A stretch of DNA of 64,000 nt from Caldiserica bacterium UBA4822 (GTDB taxonomy: Bacteria > Caldisericota > Caldisericia > Cryosericales > Cryosericaceae). The stretch spans positions 41,598-105,597 of the forward strand of contig DHFO01000047.1 of the NCBI GenBank assembly GCA_002402295.1, given 5' to 3'. Made by a program: the position numbers and the translations under genes. Shown one piece after another: positions 8,665-18,210 of the stretch. Under the pieces are notes generated by a model that saw only the letters and a program-made list of their open reading frames with translations, did not search any database and was not told the DNA's origin. The stretch's first letter is position 1. Every line of letters starts with the position of its first letter.

Positions 8665-9650
8665 GATTCCCTGTGAGCCTCAGCAAATACCTGACAAGCT
8701 TGGGCGAGCAGCGGGGCGGTGTCTTCTACCCGGAGAGGATTAGTCGCCGCCCAGGCACCCATCTCCGATGACGCATAGTACTTAACTGCTGTCGCGCTGC
8801 GAAGTGGCGGATAGAACTCGATGTGGAAGTGGTAATACAGGTCACAGCCTTCGTCCTCTGGACTGTTCACTGGTGTCTGGTGAACGCACATCATGTAGGG
8901 AAAATGCCTGGCAAACAGAAGATCGAATCCTCCCGTGAGGGTTTTGAGCATGCGGGCGAGGTCTACGCGTTCGCTGTCCGAGAAGTCCAGGAACGAACCT
9001 CGATGTGCACTGCTGGACACGAACACCCCGTACGGGTAGTCGGTAAACGAGGGAATATACGCAATGAAACTCTCGTTCTGAAGGATCAGGCGACGACCAT
9101 CGGTCAGCTCGTCGTGGGCGAGGTCACAGAACAGGCAGGTTCCATGGTCGTGGTACCACATCCTGGCGTTCTCGAGTTCTGTGCGCACCTTCAGTGGAAC
9201 ATATGGAAATGCGTAGATTTGTCCATGTGGATGATTCATTGTTGTACCCACTTCTTCTCCGCGATTCTCGAAAGGATAGATGTAGCGGATGCGCGGATTG
9301 GCAGAAAGGACCCGCTGTCGCTGCGTCCACAACTCGACTAGTCTGGTGATGTGGGGCACACTGAGGTCGTAGAGGTTCGCATCGTGCTGCGGGCTGTACA
9401 AGATGACCTCGCACTTGCCGTAGTTGGGGGCCACGGGAGACAGGTCTGTTCCAACGGGGTCCGGTTCTCCAGGGTCCAATCGGAGAGCAGGGAAGTCATT
9501 GTCATACTCCATGACGTCATACGTGTCGGGGACCCTGCCTGATCCCGGGCAGAAAGGGCACGCCTCAGAACTCAGGTTGGGTCGGTCCTGTCTGTTGCTC
9601 GCGACAATAGTCCAAGTGCGCAGCAATGGGTTCCACCGCAGTTCAGCCAT
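8661..9650 (-). CDS. galT: Galactose-1-phosphate uridylyltransferase
   Basis: A 329-residue protein if the ATG at 9650 is used, preferred because GGAGGAG lies 5 bp upstream; an in-frame extension to 9674 lacks a site. The zinc-type cysteine pair CPFCPG is near residue 31. The catalytic His-Pro-His is in TTMNHPHGQIY at residues 140-142 (second His = nucleophile), and a second metal-site-like HFHIEFYPP lies near the C-terminus. It swaps UMP between UDP-glucose and galactose-1-phosphate. It heads the galT-galK operon and is divergent from galE, so the three Leloir genes sit around one 150-bp control region. Identity is firm. Confidence 0.95.
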   Translation of the reverse strand: MAELRWNPLLRTWTIVASNRQDRPNLSSEACPFCPGSGRVPDTYDVMEYDNDFPALRLDPGEPDPVGTDLSPVAPNYGKCEVILYSPQHDANLYDLSVPHITRLVELWTQRQRVLSANPRIRYIYPFENRGEEVGTTMNHPHGQIYAFPYVPLKVRTELENARMWYHDHGTCLFCDLAHDELTDGRRLILQNESFIAYIPSFTDYPYGVFVSSSAHRGSFLDFSDSERVDLARMLKTLTGGFDLLFARHFPYMMCVHQTPVNSPEDEGCDLYYHFHIEFYPPLRSATAVKYYASSEMGAWAATNPLRVEDTAPLLAQACQVFAEAHRES

Positions 9651-9744
9651 GACACTCCTCCAGTCTTCCCACACGAGTGGCGCCGATCTCTTCTGAAGCA
9701 GTATATGCCAACCTCCTCACACGCATAGCAGTGCTGCCGCTCCG

Positions 9745-9772
9745 TTGTTCCGTGACGCGTCCCCGCTATACT
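9745..9772 (+). promoter_or_regulatory. Promoter for galE
   Basis: TTGTTC (9745-9750) and TATACT (9767-9772) are separated by 16 bp, 30 bp before the galE start codon. A minus-strand TATACT at 9700-9705 could be the -10 of the divergent galT promoter, but no good -35 partners it. Confidence 0.5.
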
Positions 9773-9802
9773 CATACCTGGGCTGGGCCAATGGAGGCAA
9801 GT

Positions 9803-10786
9803 ATGGATGGAAGAGTTCTCGTCACAGGCGGTGCGGGATACATAGGTTCTCACACGGTACGACGTCTACTCCAGAACGGCTACAAGGTTGTGGTGCTCGA
9901 CAACCTTTCAAAAGGACACACCTGGGCTGTTCCTCTCGAGGTGCCACTCGTCATCGGAGATATTGCCGATATTGGTCTGGTGGCCCAGACGATACGGCAG
10001 TTGGGCGTCACAAGTGTCATTCACTTTGCGGCATTCAGCCTGGTCGGCGAGTCCATGAGCGACCCGCGCGCGTACTACAGCAACAACGTGGCTGGGACTC
10101 TGCGGCTTCTGGATGCCATGAGAGTAACCGGTACCAGTTGCATCGTGTTCTCAAGCACCGCTGCCGTCTACGGTGAGCCGGCGCGGGTTCCCATTGATGA
10201 GGACAGTGTTCTCCACCCGACAAGCGTCTATGGCAGGACAAAGCTTGCGATTGAAGGAATGCTGGAGGACTATGCTGCCGCCTATGGCCTGCGCTACATA
10301 TCCCTGAGGTACTTCAACGCTGCGGGAGCAGACCCGGGTGGGGGCATCGGGGAAGTTCACAATCCGGAGACACATCTGATACCGCTTGTACTCCAGGCGG
10401 CTAGCGGCAGACGGCCGTTTGTGGAAGTGTTCGGCACAGATTATGCAACTGCGGACGGTACGTGCATACGGGACTACATCCATGTAAGCGACCTGGCGGA
10501 TGCTCACATCCTGGCTCTCCAGTCATTGGACAAACAGCAGAAGGGGGTCTACAACCTGGGCAGCAGCCAGGGATTTTCTGTCCGACAGATTGTCAGCACA
10601 GCAGAAGGAGTAGTCGGACACCCCATACCTGTGGTCGAATCCGGACGTCGCTCTGGCGACCCGGCAGTGCTTGTAGCCAGCAATGTGCGGGCCCGGGCTG
10701 AATTGGGCTGGAACCCCTCCATGACGGACCTCGAAATGATTCTTCGAACGGCGTGGGAATGGGAGCAGAACCGGCCCCGCACATAG
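9803..10786 (+). CDS. galE: UDP-glucose 4-epimerase
   Basis: A 327-residue extended short-chain dehydrogenase. The start is the ATG at 9803 because GGAGG ends 5 bp before it and the NAD-binding GGAGYIGSHT follows directly; the open frame further upstream is not family-like. The catalytic YxxxK is in SVYGRTKLAIEGML, and the serine is in IVFSSTAAVYGEP. It interconverts UDP-galactose and UDP-glucose, closing the Leloir cycle with the divergent galT and galK. The C-terminus ends normally with an EWEQNRP-type helix. Confidence 0.95.
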   Translation: MDGRVLVTGGAGYIGSHTVRRLLQNGYKVVVLDNLSKGHTWAVPLEVPLVIGDIADIGLVAQTIRQLGVTSVIHFAAFSLVGESMSDPRAYYSNNVAGTLRLLDAMRVTGTSCIVFSSTAAVYGEPARVPIDEDSVLHPTSVYGRTKLAIEGMLEDYAAAYGLRYISLRYFNAAGADPGGGIGEVHNPETHLIPLVLQAASGRRPFVEVFGTDYATADGTCIRDYIHVSDLADAHILALQSLDKQQKGVYNLGSSQGFSVRQIVSTAEGVVGHPIPVVESGRRSGDPAVLVASNVRARAELGWNPSMTDLEMILRTAWEWEQNRPRT

Positions 10787-10820
10787 CCATGTGTTTCCAG
10801 GAGCGCCGCTGCCAGGGCCT

Positions 10821-10848
10821 TTGACGCGAAAAGGTGCTATCGTAGAAT
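10821..10848 (+). promoter_or_regulatory. Promoter for the Na/Pi symporter gene
   Basis: TTGACG (10821-10826) and TAGAAT (10843-10848) with 16 bp between them, about 50 bp before the start codon, which has GGAGG at 10891-10895. No Pho-box-like direct repeats were recognised. Confidence 0.6.
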
Positions 10849-10900
10849 ACTAGCGTTGTTCCTTGCAGGCGCACTCGAAAACTGAATTCCGGAGGTTCGT

Positions 10901-12520
10901 ATGCCTGGCAGCCAGTATGTGACGTTGGCCATGAATCTTGTAATTGGACTGTCCTTCTTCCTGTACGGCATGAAACTGCTCGGGGATGGTCTGCAGAAGG
11001 CTGCCGGGGATTCATTGAGACGCGTCCTTCAGGCGCTTACCAACAAACCTATACGTGGCGTGCTGGTCGGGATGGTGGTTACTGGCATCATCCAGAGCAG
11101 CAGCGCGACAACGGTGATGGTTGTGGGCTTCGCCAACGCTGGACTCATGACGCTGAAGCAGGCCATGGGTGTCATTTTTGGCGCGAACGTCGGCACAACG
11201 ATTACCGCCCAGATTATTGTGCTCAAGCTGGACAGACTGGTATGGCTGTTCATGCTCATTGGCGTAATGATGGAGTTCTTCGTCAAGCGCAAGACGAGCA
11301 AGGCAATCGGAGAGGCGATCCTCGGCTTTGGAATCCTTTTCTTCGGGCTCTACTTCATGTCTGACACGCTCTTGCCCCTGAAAGACAACCAGGCGTTCAT
11401 CGACTTTCTGACACGATTCGGGCAGGTTCCATTCCTCGGGGTTGTAGCTGGTGCAATATTCACCGCGCTGATTCAGAGTTCGTCAGTCACCACAAGCCTC
11501 GTGGTTGCACTTGCCATGAAGAACATGGTTACTCTTCCGTCTTCCATTGCATTGATTCTTGGAGCCAACATTGGAACAACTGTCACCGCTGGCTTGGCAA
11601 GCCTTGGGGGCAATATTACCAGCAAGAGAGCCGCGCTGACCCACTTCCTGTTCAATGTCATGGGTACGGTCATCATGTTTCCCTTCCTGAAACCGTTTGC
11701 ACGTCTGGTACAGCTAGGTGCGTCAACACTACCGCACCAGGTTGCCAACGCGCACACGCTGTTCAATGTTCTGATGATGAGCATCGCTGTTATCCTGATC
11801 AACCCATTTGAGAAACTGGTCGTACATCTGCTACCCTCGACAGAGAAAGAAGCGGAGAGCAGGGTGGTGCACTATATTGATGACCGCGTGCTGGTAACCC
11901 CGTCAGTTGCTCTTTCGCAGGCCACCCAGGAGCTGTACCGCATGGGACGGGTAACCTATGAGATGGTCAACGACTGTAGAACAGCCCTCTTTGACAATCG
12001 CATGAGCCTGCTGGAAACCGTTCTTGTGAACGAGGATCTCGTCAACTCCATGCAGAAGGAGATAACCGCATACCTGACGAAGATTACTGAGCATGACCTG
12101 TCAGAGGCGCAGGGCACCCGTGTCATGGCCCTCATGCATGCTGTCAACGACATCGAACGTGTGGGTGACCATGCGACGAACCTCGTGGAACTCATCCAGA
12201 TCAAGGATGACAAGCGTCTCAAGTTCAACGCAGGAACAATCGAGGATCTCAAGGCGGAGTTCGAACATGTACTCAATACTCTGGACGAGGCCATGACTGC
12301 ACTTCGCGACTACGACGTCGACCGGGCGCATCGCGTCAAGGAGATGGAGGACCGGTGCGACGTCATGACCAAGGAGTGCATGTCTCGCAATATCTCGCGG
12401 CTGAATGCACATGAAACCGGCCCTCAGGTCGGCGTTGTCGTGGTTGACCTGTTTACAAATCTGGAGCGTGTGTCGGACCACGCGGACAACATCGCAGATG
12501 TTGTCCTGGGAGTGTACTAG
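10901..12520 (+). CDS. Na+/phosphate symporter with C-terminal PhoU-like domain
   Basis: A 539-residue inner-membrane protein. The first 320 residues hold two inverted Na/Pi-cotransporter repeats, each with the QSSSATT or QSSSVTT signature (near residues 66 and 192) and the matching GANVGTT / GANIGTT loops. From about residue 340 a soluble helical PhoU-like domain follows, with ERVGDHATN and LERVSDHADN repeats that bind metal clusters in PhoU proteins. It probably moves phosphate with sodium, with the PhoU part gating or sensing. It is monocistronic with its own promoter. The direction of transport in vivo is not established from sequence. Confidence 0.9.
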   Translation: MPGSQYVTLAMNLVIGLSFFLYGMKLLGDGLQKAAGDSLRRVLQALTNKPIRGVLVGMVVTGIIQSSSATTVMVVGFANAGLMTLKQAMGVIFGANVGTTITAQIIVLKLDRLVWLFMLIGVMMEFFVKRKTSKAIGEAILGFGILFFGLYFMSDTLLPLKDNQAFIDFLTRFGQVPFLGVVAGAIFTALIQSSSVTTSLVVALAMKNMVTLPSSIALILGANIGTTVTAGLASLGGNITSKRAALTHFLFNVMGTVIMFPFLKPFARLVQLGASTLPHQVANAHTLFNVLMMSIAVILINPFEKLVVHLLPSTEKEAESRVVHYIDDRVLVTPSVALSQATQELYRMGRVTYEMVNDCRTALFDNRMSLLETVLVNEDLVNSMQKEITAYLTKITEHDLSEAQGTRVMALMHAVNDIERVGDHATNLVELIQIKDDKRLKFNAGTIEDLKAEFEHVLNTLDEAMTALRDYDVDRAHRVKEMEDRCDVMTKECMSRNISRLNAHETGPQVGVVVVDLFTNLERVSDHADNIADVVLGVY

Positions 12521-13136
12521 AACCCGTGTTTCGGAGGTCCGTGCTGGGAGCGTTGCTGCTGGATAAACGGTCAGTAACGTTCCCATGACGAGAAACAGGT
12601 CCGCGTCCTAGGCTTCGTCCACCCTCGAGACTGGCTCGCCGTAGGACATAATATTAGGCTTGAGGACACCTCCGCACGTGTCACAGCGAGGTATCCGGGA
12701 ACTCTGTAGCTTGTCCTTGAGTTCGAGGTACGACTAGTCCCTTCGGCAGGTTCTGCAGTGCGCATGCTGGAAACTGCCATGAATCTCAAGAACGTTGACG
12801 CCGCCGGACTTCTGATGAAGTCCGTCGGTATTGTGCGTAATGACTGCGGCCACACGGCCTTGGTGTTCGAGTTCTGCCGGAAATCTATGAGCTCGGGTCG
12901 GTTGTGCGTGGTCGCACAGGGGAATGAAGTCATGCACAAACCCGAAGAAACGGGAAGGGTTTCTGTCGAACCACTCAACGGCGAACGCCCCCGTCCGAGT
13001 CATAGGCGCGTGTTGTGTAGATGCCATGGGGTCCTCGGAAGTCCGGGATGCCGGAGGCTGTAGAAGTCTCTGCTCCGGTTAGCACAACCGCATGAGTGGG
13101 GCGGCGAATGAGTTCAGCAAGTTCTCCTGCCGTCAT
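12521..13136 (-). pseudogene. Sirtuin (Sir2) protein deacylase, decayed
   Basis: Translated from an ATG at 13136 that overlaps the DUF72 stop, the frame gives a sirtuin N-terminus ([20 protein letters not shown]). It then frameshifts in a five-base C/G run at 12988-12992, where one base too many is present. The continuing frame has the NAD and catalytic motif THNTDGLHQKSG and the catalytic His in LEIHGSF. It hits a TAG at 12734-12736, resumes in the same frame with the second zinc pair CDTCGG, hits another TAG at 12608-12610, and ends in the family's ADLFLVMGT stretch. The usual GAGTS is GAETS. All four zinc cysteines remain recognisable, so the decay is fairly recent. It was the last gene of the lexA-headed operon. 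Confidence 0.85.
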
Positions 13137-14032
13137 TGGCGTAGCTTTCTTGGATCTGTTTCCGTAGAGTGTTGCGCGCCAGTAGGGAGGAGCATGGTCT
13201 GAAGGTCTCGTGCATTCCTGACCGCCTGGCCGCGATGGCAGTTGTTGGTCATGATGAACATGCGGGTGGCATGTGCGGCCATGGCCCTGATCGATGGCAG
13301 CAACTCAGCGAGTTCTTCATGGGTGTACAGATAGTCATAGCGCTCTTCGCGACTTGCTCCGAACCAGTTGGGGTTGCGCCCGTGCAGTCTAAGATACGCG
13401 GTATCGGTCGTCACCGCGGGCACGAGTGGCGGCAGGTTGCGCACTTGGGGTTCGTCAACAGCTACATAGCCAAGATGTTCATGCTTCAGGAATGCGACTG
13501 CTTCAGGAACATGCCAGCTGCGGTCACGGAACTCAATCGATAAGGGGTACTGAGGCAACAACTGAGGAACTGCCGTCAGAAATGCTCGGTTTTCCGCTGT
13601 GTCTCGGAACCATGGTGGAAACTGGAGGACGACCGAGCCCAGGCGTCCGGCGTCGGCAAGGGGCACCAGAGCTTCCCAGAAGGCCACAAAACTGGAGGAG
13701 ATGGCCGGGATGCTCTTGAGGCCTGACGCAAGGTCAGGGAGTGGGGGCATTCCTGGTCGTGCTGGCCTGGTGTCGTTCCACAGGTCGTGAGTCATGCTTC
13801 GGTGGGCTTTGATGGTAAGAAGGAACTGCTGGGGTGTCTTCTGCAGGAGTACCTGCACAAGAGGCACAGTAGGCATGTGATAGAAGCTGCTGTCGAGCTC
13901 TACGGTGTTGAAACCGAGTGTACGGGCGTAGTAGACGAGGTACATGGAGGGGCGCAGGTTGACTGGATACACCGCACCTTTCCAGTCCGGGAATGAATAA
14001 CCGCATGTGCCGATGTAGAGTTCAGCGGTCAC
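13133..14032 (-). CDS. DUF72 family protein
   Basis: A 299-residue DUF72 (YecE-type TIM-barrel) protein. It starts at a GTG at 14032 overlapping the upstream stop (GTGA) and reads [19 protein letters not shown], the family N-terminus. Other conserved stretches are [23 protein letters not shown] and [14 protein letters not shown]. The family fold resembles metal-dependent nucleases and isomerases, but no function is established. Its placement as a translationally coupled member of the lexA-dnaE2 operon makes a DNA-damage-linked role worth considering. That is inference from context only. Confidence 0.85.
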   Translation of the reverse strand: MTAELYIGTCGYSFPDWKGAVYPVNLRPSMYLVYYARTLGFNTVELDSSFYHMPTVPLVQVLLQKTPQQFLLTIKAHRSMTHDLWNDTRPARPGMPPLPDLASGLKSIPAISSSFVAFWEALVPLADAGRLGSVVLQFPPWFRDTAENRAFLTAVPQLLPQYPLSIEFRDRSWHVPEAVAFLKHEHLGYVAVDEPQVRNLPPLVPAVTTDTAYLRLHGRNPNWFGASREERYDYLYTHEELAELLPSIRAMAAHATRMFIMTNNCHRGQAVRNARDLQTMLLPTGAQHSTETDPRKLRQ

Positions 14033-14814
14033 AACCGCGCCTCCTTGTTGAGTTCCTGTCTCTCATGCGAGGGGACCTCTGTCAGGATTCCATCTGTCAG
14101 AGAGTAGTATAGGACTGTTTCACGCTCAGGCGGTGCAAGTTTGTTCTTGACAACCCGCAGTTGAACGGCAAAGCCTGCAGCCTCTCCCTCCTCCGTGAGA
14201 ACCTGCTGTTGCGTTGCTCGCAGACGCAAGGATGCAAAGCTGCGCAGAGCATGTCCACCAATAGATGCAACCGAATCAGGAACAGCCATGAGATAGCTCC
14301 GGCTGAGAAACAGCATGACACAGTTGCTATGTGCAACCAGCACAGTAAGCTTTCGCAGAGCTCGCCCGACCATTTCGGCGCGTGCCATGTTGGAAGGCAG
14401 GTTCTGTGACTGATGTGAGGGTTGCATTGCTAGTGCAGAGTCCATGACCAGAAGGTCAATGGGAACCCGCTCCAGAAGAATGGCGGCCATGTCAACAGCG
14501 TCTTCAGAGGTTTGTGGCTCAAGTAGCAGAATGTCATGTACGGATGGTCCGGGATTGAGCGGCAGTTTTGCCACGAGGGTGTGTTCGAGGTCTATCCAGA
14601 CTGCCGTGAATCCCTGGGCTGCTGCAGTTAGACAACAGGTCAGTGCAAGAGCTGATTTTCCGGAGCTGGCTGTTCCGAACAATTCTGTAACTCGACCTCG
14701 TGGATAGCCGCCAATACCGGTCATGCGGTCTACTGCCGGTATGCCGCTGCCAATGACGGCCACAGGCGTGGCAGGCCGTCGGCGGTATGTATCTTCAGGT
14801 ATATTCCTGATCAT
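14029..14814 (-). CDS. ImuA-like RecA-family ATPase
   Basis: A 261-residue RecA-fold protein (274 if the ATG at 14853 is used; 14814 leaves a 20-bp overlap with dnaE2). Walker A is FGTASSGKSALALT (residues 47-54 hold GxxxxGKS) and Walker B is IDLLVMDSALAM. Its core resembles RecA but it is short and lacks the RecA C-terminal domain. In known mutasome cassettes this position is taken by ImuA (also called SulA-like or ImuA'), which modulates RecA and supports the error-prone polymerase. Here it follows dnaE2 directly and precedes DUF72. The name is by context and fold; a stand-alone RecA paralogue is the alternative. Confidence 0.75.
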   Translation of the reverse strand: MIRNIPEDTYRRRPATPVAVIGSGIPAVDRMTGIGGYPRGRVTELFGTASSGKSALALTCCLTAAAQGFTAVWIDLEHTLVAKLPLNPGPSVHDILLLEPQTSEDAVDMAAILLERVPIDLLVMDSALAMQPSHQSQNLPSNMARAEMVGRALRKLTVLVAHSNCVMLFLSRSYLMAVPDSVASIGGHALRSFASLRLRATQQQVLTEEGEAAGFAVQLRVVKNKLAPPERETVLYYSLTDGILTEVPSHERQELNKEARL

Positions 14815-17800
14815 GGCAGGTCTTCTGACTGCCGGGAACAAAGCGGAGACCATCCAGACGCTTTACGATAATACTTGGACTGCCTTCTTCATTCTGGAGT
14901 TCGCCATACAGTCGCATCATGCGATTCTGCTTGAGTGCTGCAGCATACTTGCGCTGTGCATCCTCGAACATGACTGCTTCCACCATCCCTTCCTCGTCTT
15001 CGAGGGTGAAGAAAAAGACCCGTTTGCCGGATTTGGTAGGTGGCGTCTGAACGCGGACCATGACGCCCTGTACCCATACGTTGGAACCGTGTGGCCACGT
15101 GTGCAGCTGTGTACTGCGCAGGACGGGTGCGTGCACCTGAGCTGGTGTCGGTGTGTCCGCCGTGCTTGTTGTGGCCAGGTCAAGCAAAATGGCCAGGCTG
15201 GCTGACACGGGATAGCCGATGCCTGCTATCTCACCAAGAACGGCATGCAGTCGTGGATCCTGATCGTCTCCTGCAATGTTCCTGATTTCGCCCGGGTTCA
15301 ACCCGAGGTCTGCAGCAACCGTCTCTGGTGTGCCAAGGTCATCGAATGCTCCAGCCAGAACAAGGTGCCATAGTACCCGACGGTTGACGTGTGTCCGGTT
15401 CCTGAAGTCGAGTGCTGATTCAAAGGGCCGTAACTCCCGGGCGGCTATGATGGAGTCGCCGTCTTTCGAGGACAACATACTGAACAGATTCAACCCAAGC
15501 TGAAGGTTCATTCCATGTGCAACAGTCTGGACCATGCTGCGTGTTATCAGTGGCTTTTCAATGGTGACATGGCAGCGGCGCGCTTCGTCCAGCAAGACAA
15601 ACGGAGGATAGAAACCGACCGGCATAGCATTAAGGAGCCCTGCGATATACTGAGCGGGCCAATGTGCTTTGAGGTACGCGGTACGGTAAGCAAGCAGACT
15701 GAATGAAGCAGCATGCCCCTTGTTGAACCCATAGCTGGCAAATCCTTTGAGTTGGTCGTAGACATGGTGGGCCGTTTCAGGATCTGTTCCCTTGGCGGCG
15801 GCGCGCTCCAGAAACAGCTTCTCAAATCGAGCCAGTTCGGCTTTGGGTGTGTGCTCTGTCATGGTGCGCCGAAGAATATCCGCTTCTGCAAGAGAGAGGT
15901 CCGCAACAGCATTGGCGACCTCAAGCACCTGTTCCTGAAAGATAATTACACCATAGGTTTCCTTGAGAATAGGTTCCAGGCGCGAGTCCTCGAATGTCAC
16001 TGGCACCTTGCCGTTTCTTCTGGCCAGATATAACTTGTCCATGTTCATTGCCATGGGGCCCGGGCGGAACAGAGAAACATTGGCCATGATGTCGGCGTAA
16101 CATGCAGGTTGAAGCTTGAGGAGCAAATTGCGCATGCCCGGCGACTCGAGTTGAAAGACACCCAGCGTTCGTGCTTCACGTAACAGCTGATACGTTGGAT
16201 GGTCATCCATGGGAATCATTGAAAGACTGAGTTGCGAGCCCGTTTCTGCCCGGACCATCGTCGTTGCATCTACCACAGCGGACAATGTGCGCAAACCCAA
16301 AAGGTCCATTTTGACCAGGCCAAGGCGCTCAATATCATCCTTGTCATACTGCGTAATGAGAAATCCGGTTCCAGACGGCTCCAGAGGAACCAGAGTGGTA
16401 AGAGGAAAGGGGGCAATGACCAACCCTGCCAGGTGCGTAGACAACGTGCGGGGCAGTCCCATGATGCGTTCTGCGAGAGAGACCCAGCGCTTGATGCTTT
16501 TGTATGGAAAGCTGGCAAGCTCAGGCAGGCTGGCGATGACCTCAGAGATGCGGCGATGGCTGTACCATGGCAGAAGCCGGGTGGCATCATCAACCTCTTC
16601 TTTGCTGTATCCCAGCGCTTTGCCTACGTCGCGGAAAGCTCCTCGTATGTTGTACGTGTTGACATTTGCTACCCGGCAAACCCTGTCTTCCCCGTAAAGA
16701 GCAAACAGCTCGGATACGACCTCATTACGGCGCAGTGCGTCAAAATCGATATCAACGTCTGGCAGGCTCCTGCGCCCTTCATTCAGAAAACGCTCGAAGA
16801 GAAGATGCTCCCGGATAGGGTCGACCTGGGTTGCGTCAATGCAGTAGCAGACAACGGAATTAGTTCCTGAGCCACGCCCCGAGTATGCAACTCCCCTGCG
16901 GCGGGCTATCTCGACAATGTCGCGTATGATGAGAAAGTACTCCTCCATGTGCATGCGCTGGATAGTGTCGAGTTCGTGCTCGATACGTTGCTGTACTGTC
17001 GGGGCAATGCTGCCATATTTCTCGTGTGCACCTGCATAAACAATGTCGCTGAGGCTGCGCGTTGCTGTCAGGACAGAACTGGGCGTCTTGAATCCATCCA
17101 ATGGCAACGTGACCTGGCATTCCTCGGCGATGGCGCCACTGGCGGCAAGTGCTTCAGGCCAATCGCTGAACAATTCCTGCATATCGTCAGGACCCTTGAA
17201 CCAGCTTTCCGCGTTAACATGCGGGTGCATCCTGCTGCGGTCGTCCACCTGTTCCAGCAAGCCGATAGCAAGGAGCATCTCGCGTACTTCCGCATCAGCA
17301 CGACGCAGATGAGTAACCCCGCCAGTGGCACACGCAGGAACGTGGGTTTCATCAGAGAGTTGATGCAGGCGGTAGAGTAAGCGGAGCGAGTCGGGGAACA
17401 TGGGATTCTGAACATCGAGGTACAGATTACTTCCAAACAGTGTTTGCATGCGTTCCAGCAGGCAACGTGCCCTTTCCGGACGACGCGCTGACAACGATTG
17501 ATACAGCGAGCTCTCGGGACTTCCATACAAAGCGGTCAGATGACCTGCAAGCGGGATCAACTGGTCAAACATCAATCCAGGGTGCGTACGACCATGTGCC
17601 TGCGCCTGTGTTACCAGGCGGCACAGATTGCTGTAACCCTCCAGATCGCGTGCCAGAACAACGATATGGTCATCCCCGCCGTCCTTGAGCAGGGTCAGCT
17701 CACAGCCAAAGACAGGGGTAATGCCAGCAGAACGCGCTGCGTGGTCAAAGCGGATGACACCCGCCAGTGTATTGCTGTCAGTGATAGCACAGGAGGTATA

Positions 17801-17896
17801 CCCAAATTCAAGGTTGCGCTGGACAAGGTCCTCGATGTGGATGGGACTCTCGTGAAAACTGAAGCTGGTGTGGACGTGCAGATGAGCAAAGGGCAT
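14795..17896 (-). CDS. dnaE2: Error-prone DNA polymerase III alpha subunit (DnaE2/ImuC type)
   Basis: A 1033-residue C-family polymerase, the size of DnaE2/ImuC rather than the roughly 1150 residues of a replicative DnaE. The N-terminal PHP domain begins HLHVHTSFSFHES, but the ITDH motif is ITDSNTLAG, so the PHP metal site is probably degraded. The polymerase active site has PDVDIDFD (Asp382 and Asp384 catalytic) and the third acidic residue in LVKMDLLGLRTL. The C-terminus has the tandem helix-hairpin-helix region and an OB-fold (WVQGVMVRVQTP...FFFTLEDEEG). The setting directly behind lexA and before a RecA-like gene supports a translesion role. Whether the genome has another DnaE cannot be seen here, but a replicative enzyme would not normally sit under LexA. 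Confidence 0.85.
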   Translation of the reverse strand: MPFAHLHVHTSFSFHESPIHIEDLVQRNLEFGYTSCAITDSNTLAGVIRFDHAARSAGITPVFGCELTLLKDGGDDHIVVLARDLEGYSNLCRLVTQAQAHGRTHPGLMFDQLIPLAGHLTALYGSPESSLYQSLSARRPERARCLLERMQTLFGSNLYLDVQNPMFPDSLRLLYRLHQLSDETHVPACATGGVTHLRRADAEVREMLLAIGLLEQVDDRSRMHPHVNAESWFKGPDDMQELFSDWPEALAASGAIAEECQVTLPLDGFKTPSSVLTATRSLSDIVYAGAHEKYGSIAPTVQQRIEHELDTIQRMHMEEYFLIIRDIVEIARRRGVAYSGRGSGTNSVVCYCIDATQVDPIREHLLFERFLNEGRRSLPDVDIDFDALRRNEVVSELFALYGEDRVCRVANVNTYNIRGAFRDVGKALGYSKEEVDDATRLLPWYSHRRISEVIASLPELASFPYKSIKRWVSLAERIMGLPRTLSTHLAGLVIAPFPLTTLVPLEPSGTGFLITQYDKDDIERLGLVKMDLLGLRTLSAVVDATTMVRAETGSQLSLSMIPMDDHPTYQLLREARTLGVFQLESPGMRNLLLKLQPACYADIMANVSLFRPGPMAMNMDKLYLARRNGKVPVTFEDSRLEPILKETYGVIIFQEQVLEVANAVADLSLAEADILRRTMTEHTPKAELARFEKLFLERAAAKGTDPETAHHVYDQLKGFASYGFNKGHAASFSLLAYRTAYLKAHWPAQYIAGLLNAMPVGFYPPFVLLDEARRCHVTIEKPLITRSMVQTVAHGMNLQLGLNLFSMLSSKDGDSIIAARELRPFESALDFRNRTHVNRRVLWHLVLAGAFDDLGTPETVAADLGLNPGEIRNIAGDDQDPRLHAVLGEIAGIGYPVSASLAILLDLATTSTADTPTPAQVHAPVLRSTQLHTWPHGSNVWVQGVMVRVQTPPTKSGKRVFFFTLEDEEGMVEAVMFEDAQRKYAAALKQNRMMRLYGELQNEEGSPSIIVKRLDGLRFVPGSQKTCHDQEYT

Positions 17897-17920
17897 ACCA
17901 ATCCACTCATGCCAGCCGTG

Positions 17921-18205
17921 TCAATCCATGAGGCGGATCATGTACCAGTGACGGTGAACATTGTCTCTCGCAATTGTCGCTATCATCCGGTCCTCGCTGA
18001 TAACGGTGTAGTAGGTGGTATCTTCTGTTTGCTCTGAGGTAAAACGGCCGCTGGCCCACATCTTGAGAACGCGGCTTACGTATTTGACTTCACCACGAAA
18101 AACGAATGCAGTGAGATGGCCATTCCGTTCTTCAACGTAGAGAAGTGACTGCTTGTCAGAAAGTGCTGGTACAGGAGGAAGCTCATGTGTGGAGTTCATG
18201 GACAC
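17921..18205 (-). CDS. DUF6504-like small protein of the SOS cassette
   Basis: A 94-residue soluble protein of mostly beta character, 5 bp after lexA and 24 bp before dnaE2. Visible features are a FVFRGEVKYVSRVLKMW stretch and a C-terminal HRHWYMIRLMD strand. This pattern, a basic R-G-x-x-Y-x-V element followed by a W-Y-x-x-R-x-x-D ending, reminds me of DUF6504, a small family that lies next to imuB/dnaE2 genes in actinobacteria. That similarity is from memory and needs a profile search. No catalytic motif is seen. Its position suggests an accessory factor of the damage-inducible polymerase. Confidence 0.6.
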   Translation of the reverse strand: MSMNSTHELPPVPALSDKQSLLYVEERNGHLTAFVFRGEVKYVSRVLKMWASGRFTSEQTEDTTYYTVISEDRMIATIARDNVHRHWYMIRLMD

Positions 18206-18210
18206 TATCC

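Noticed and set aside
12608..12736. TAG recoding (pyrrolysine-type readthrough) in the sirtuin
   Set aside because: The gene also has a frameshift and a mutated GAGTS motif, and no PYLIS-like element or pyl gene is seen.
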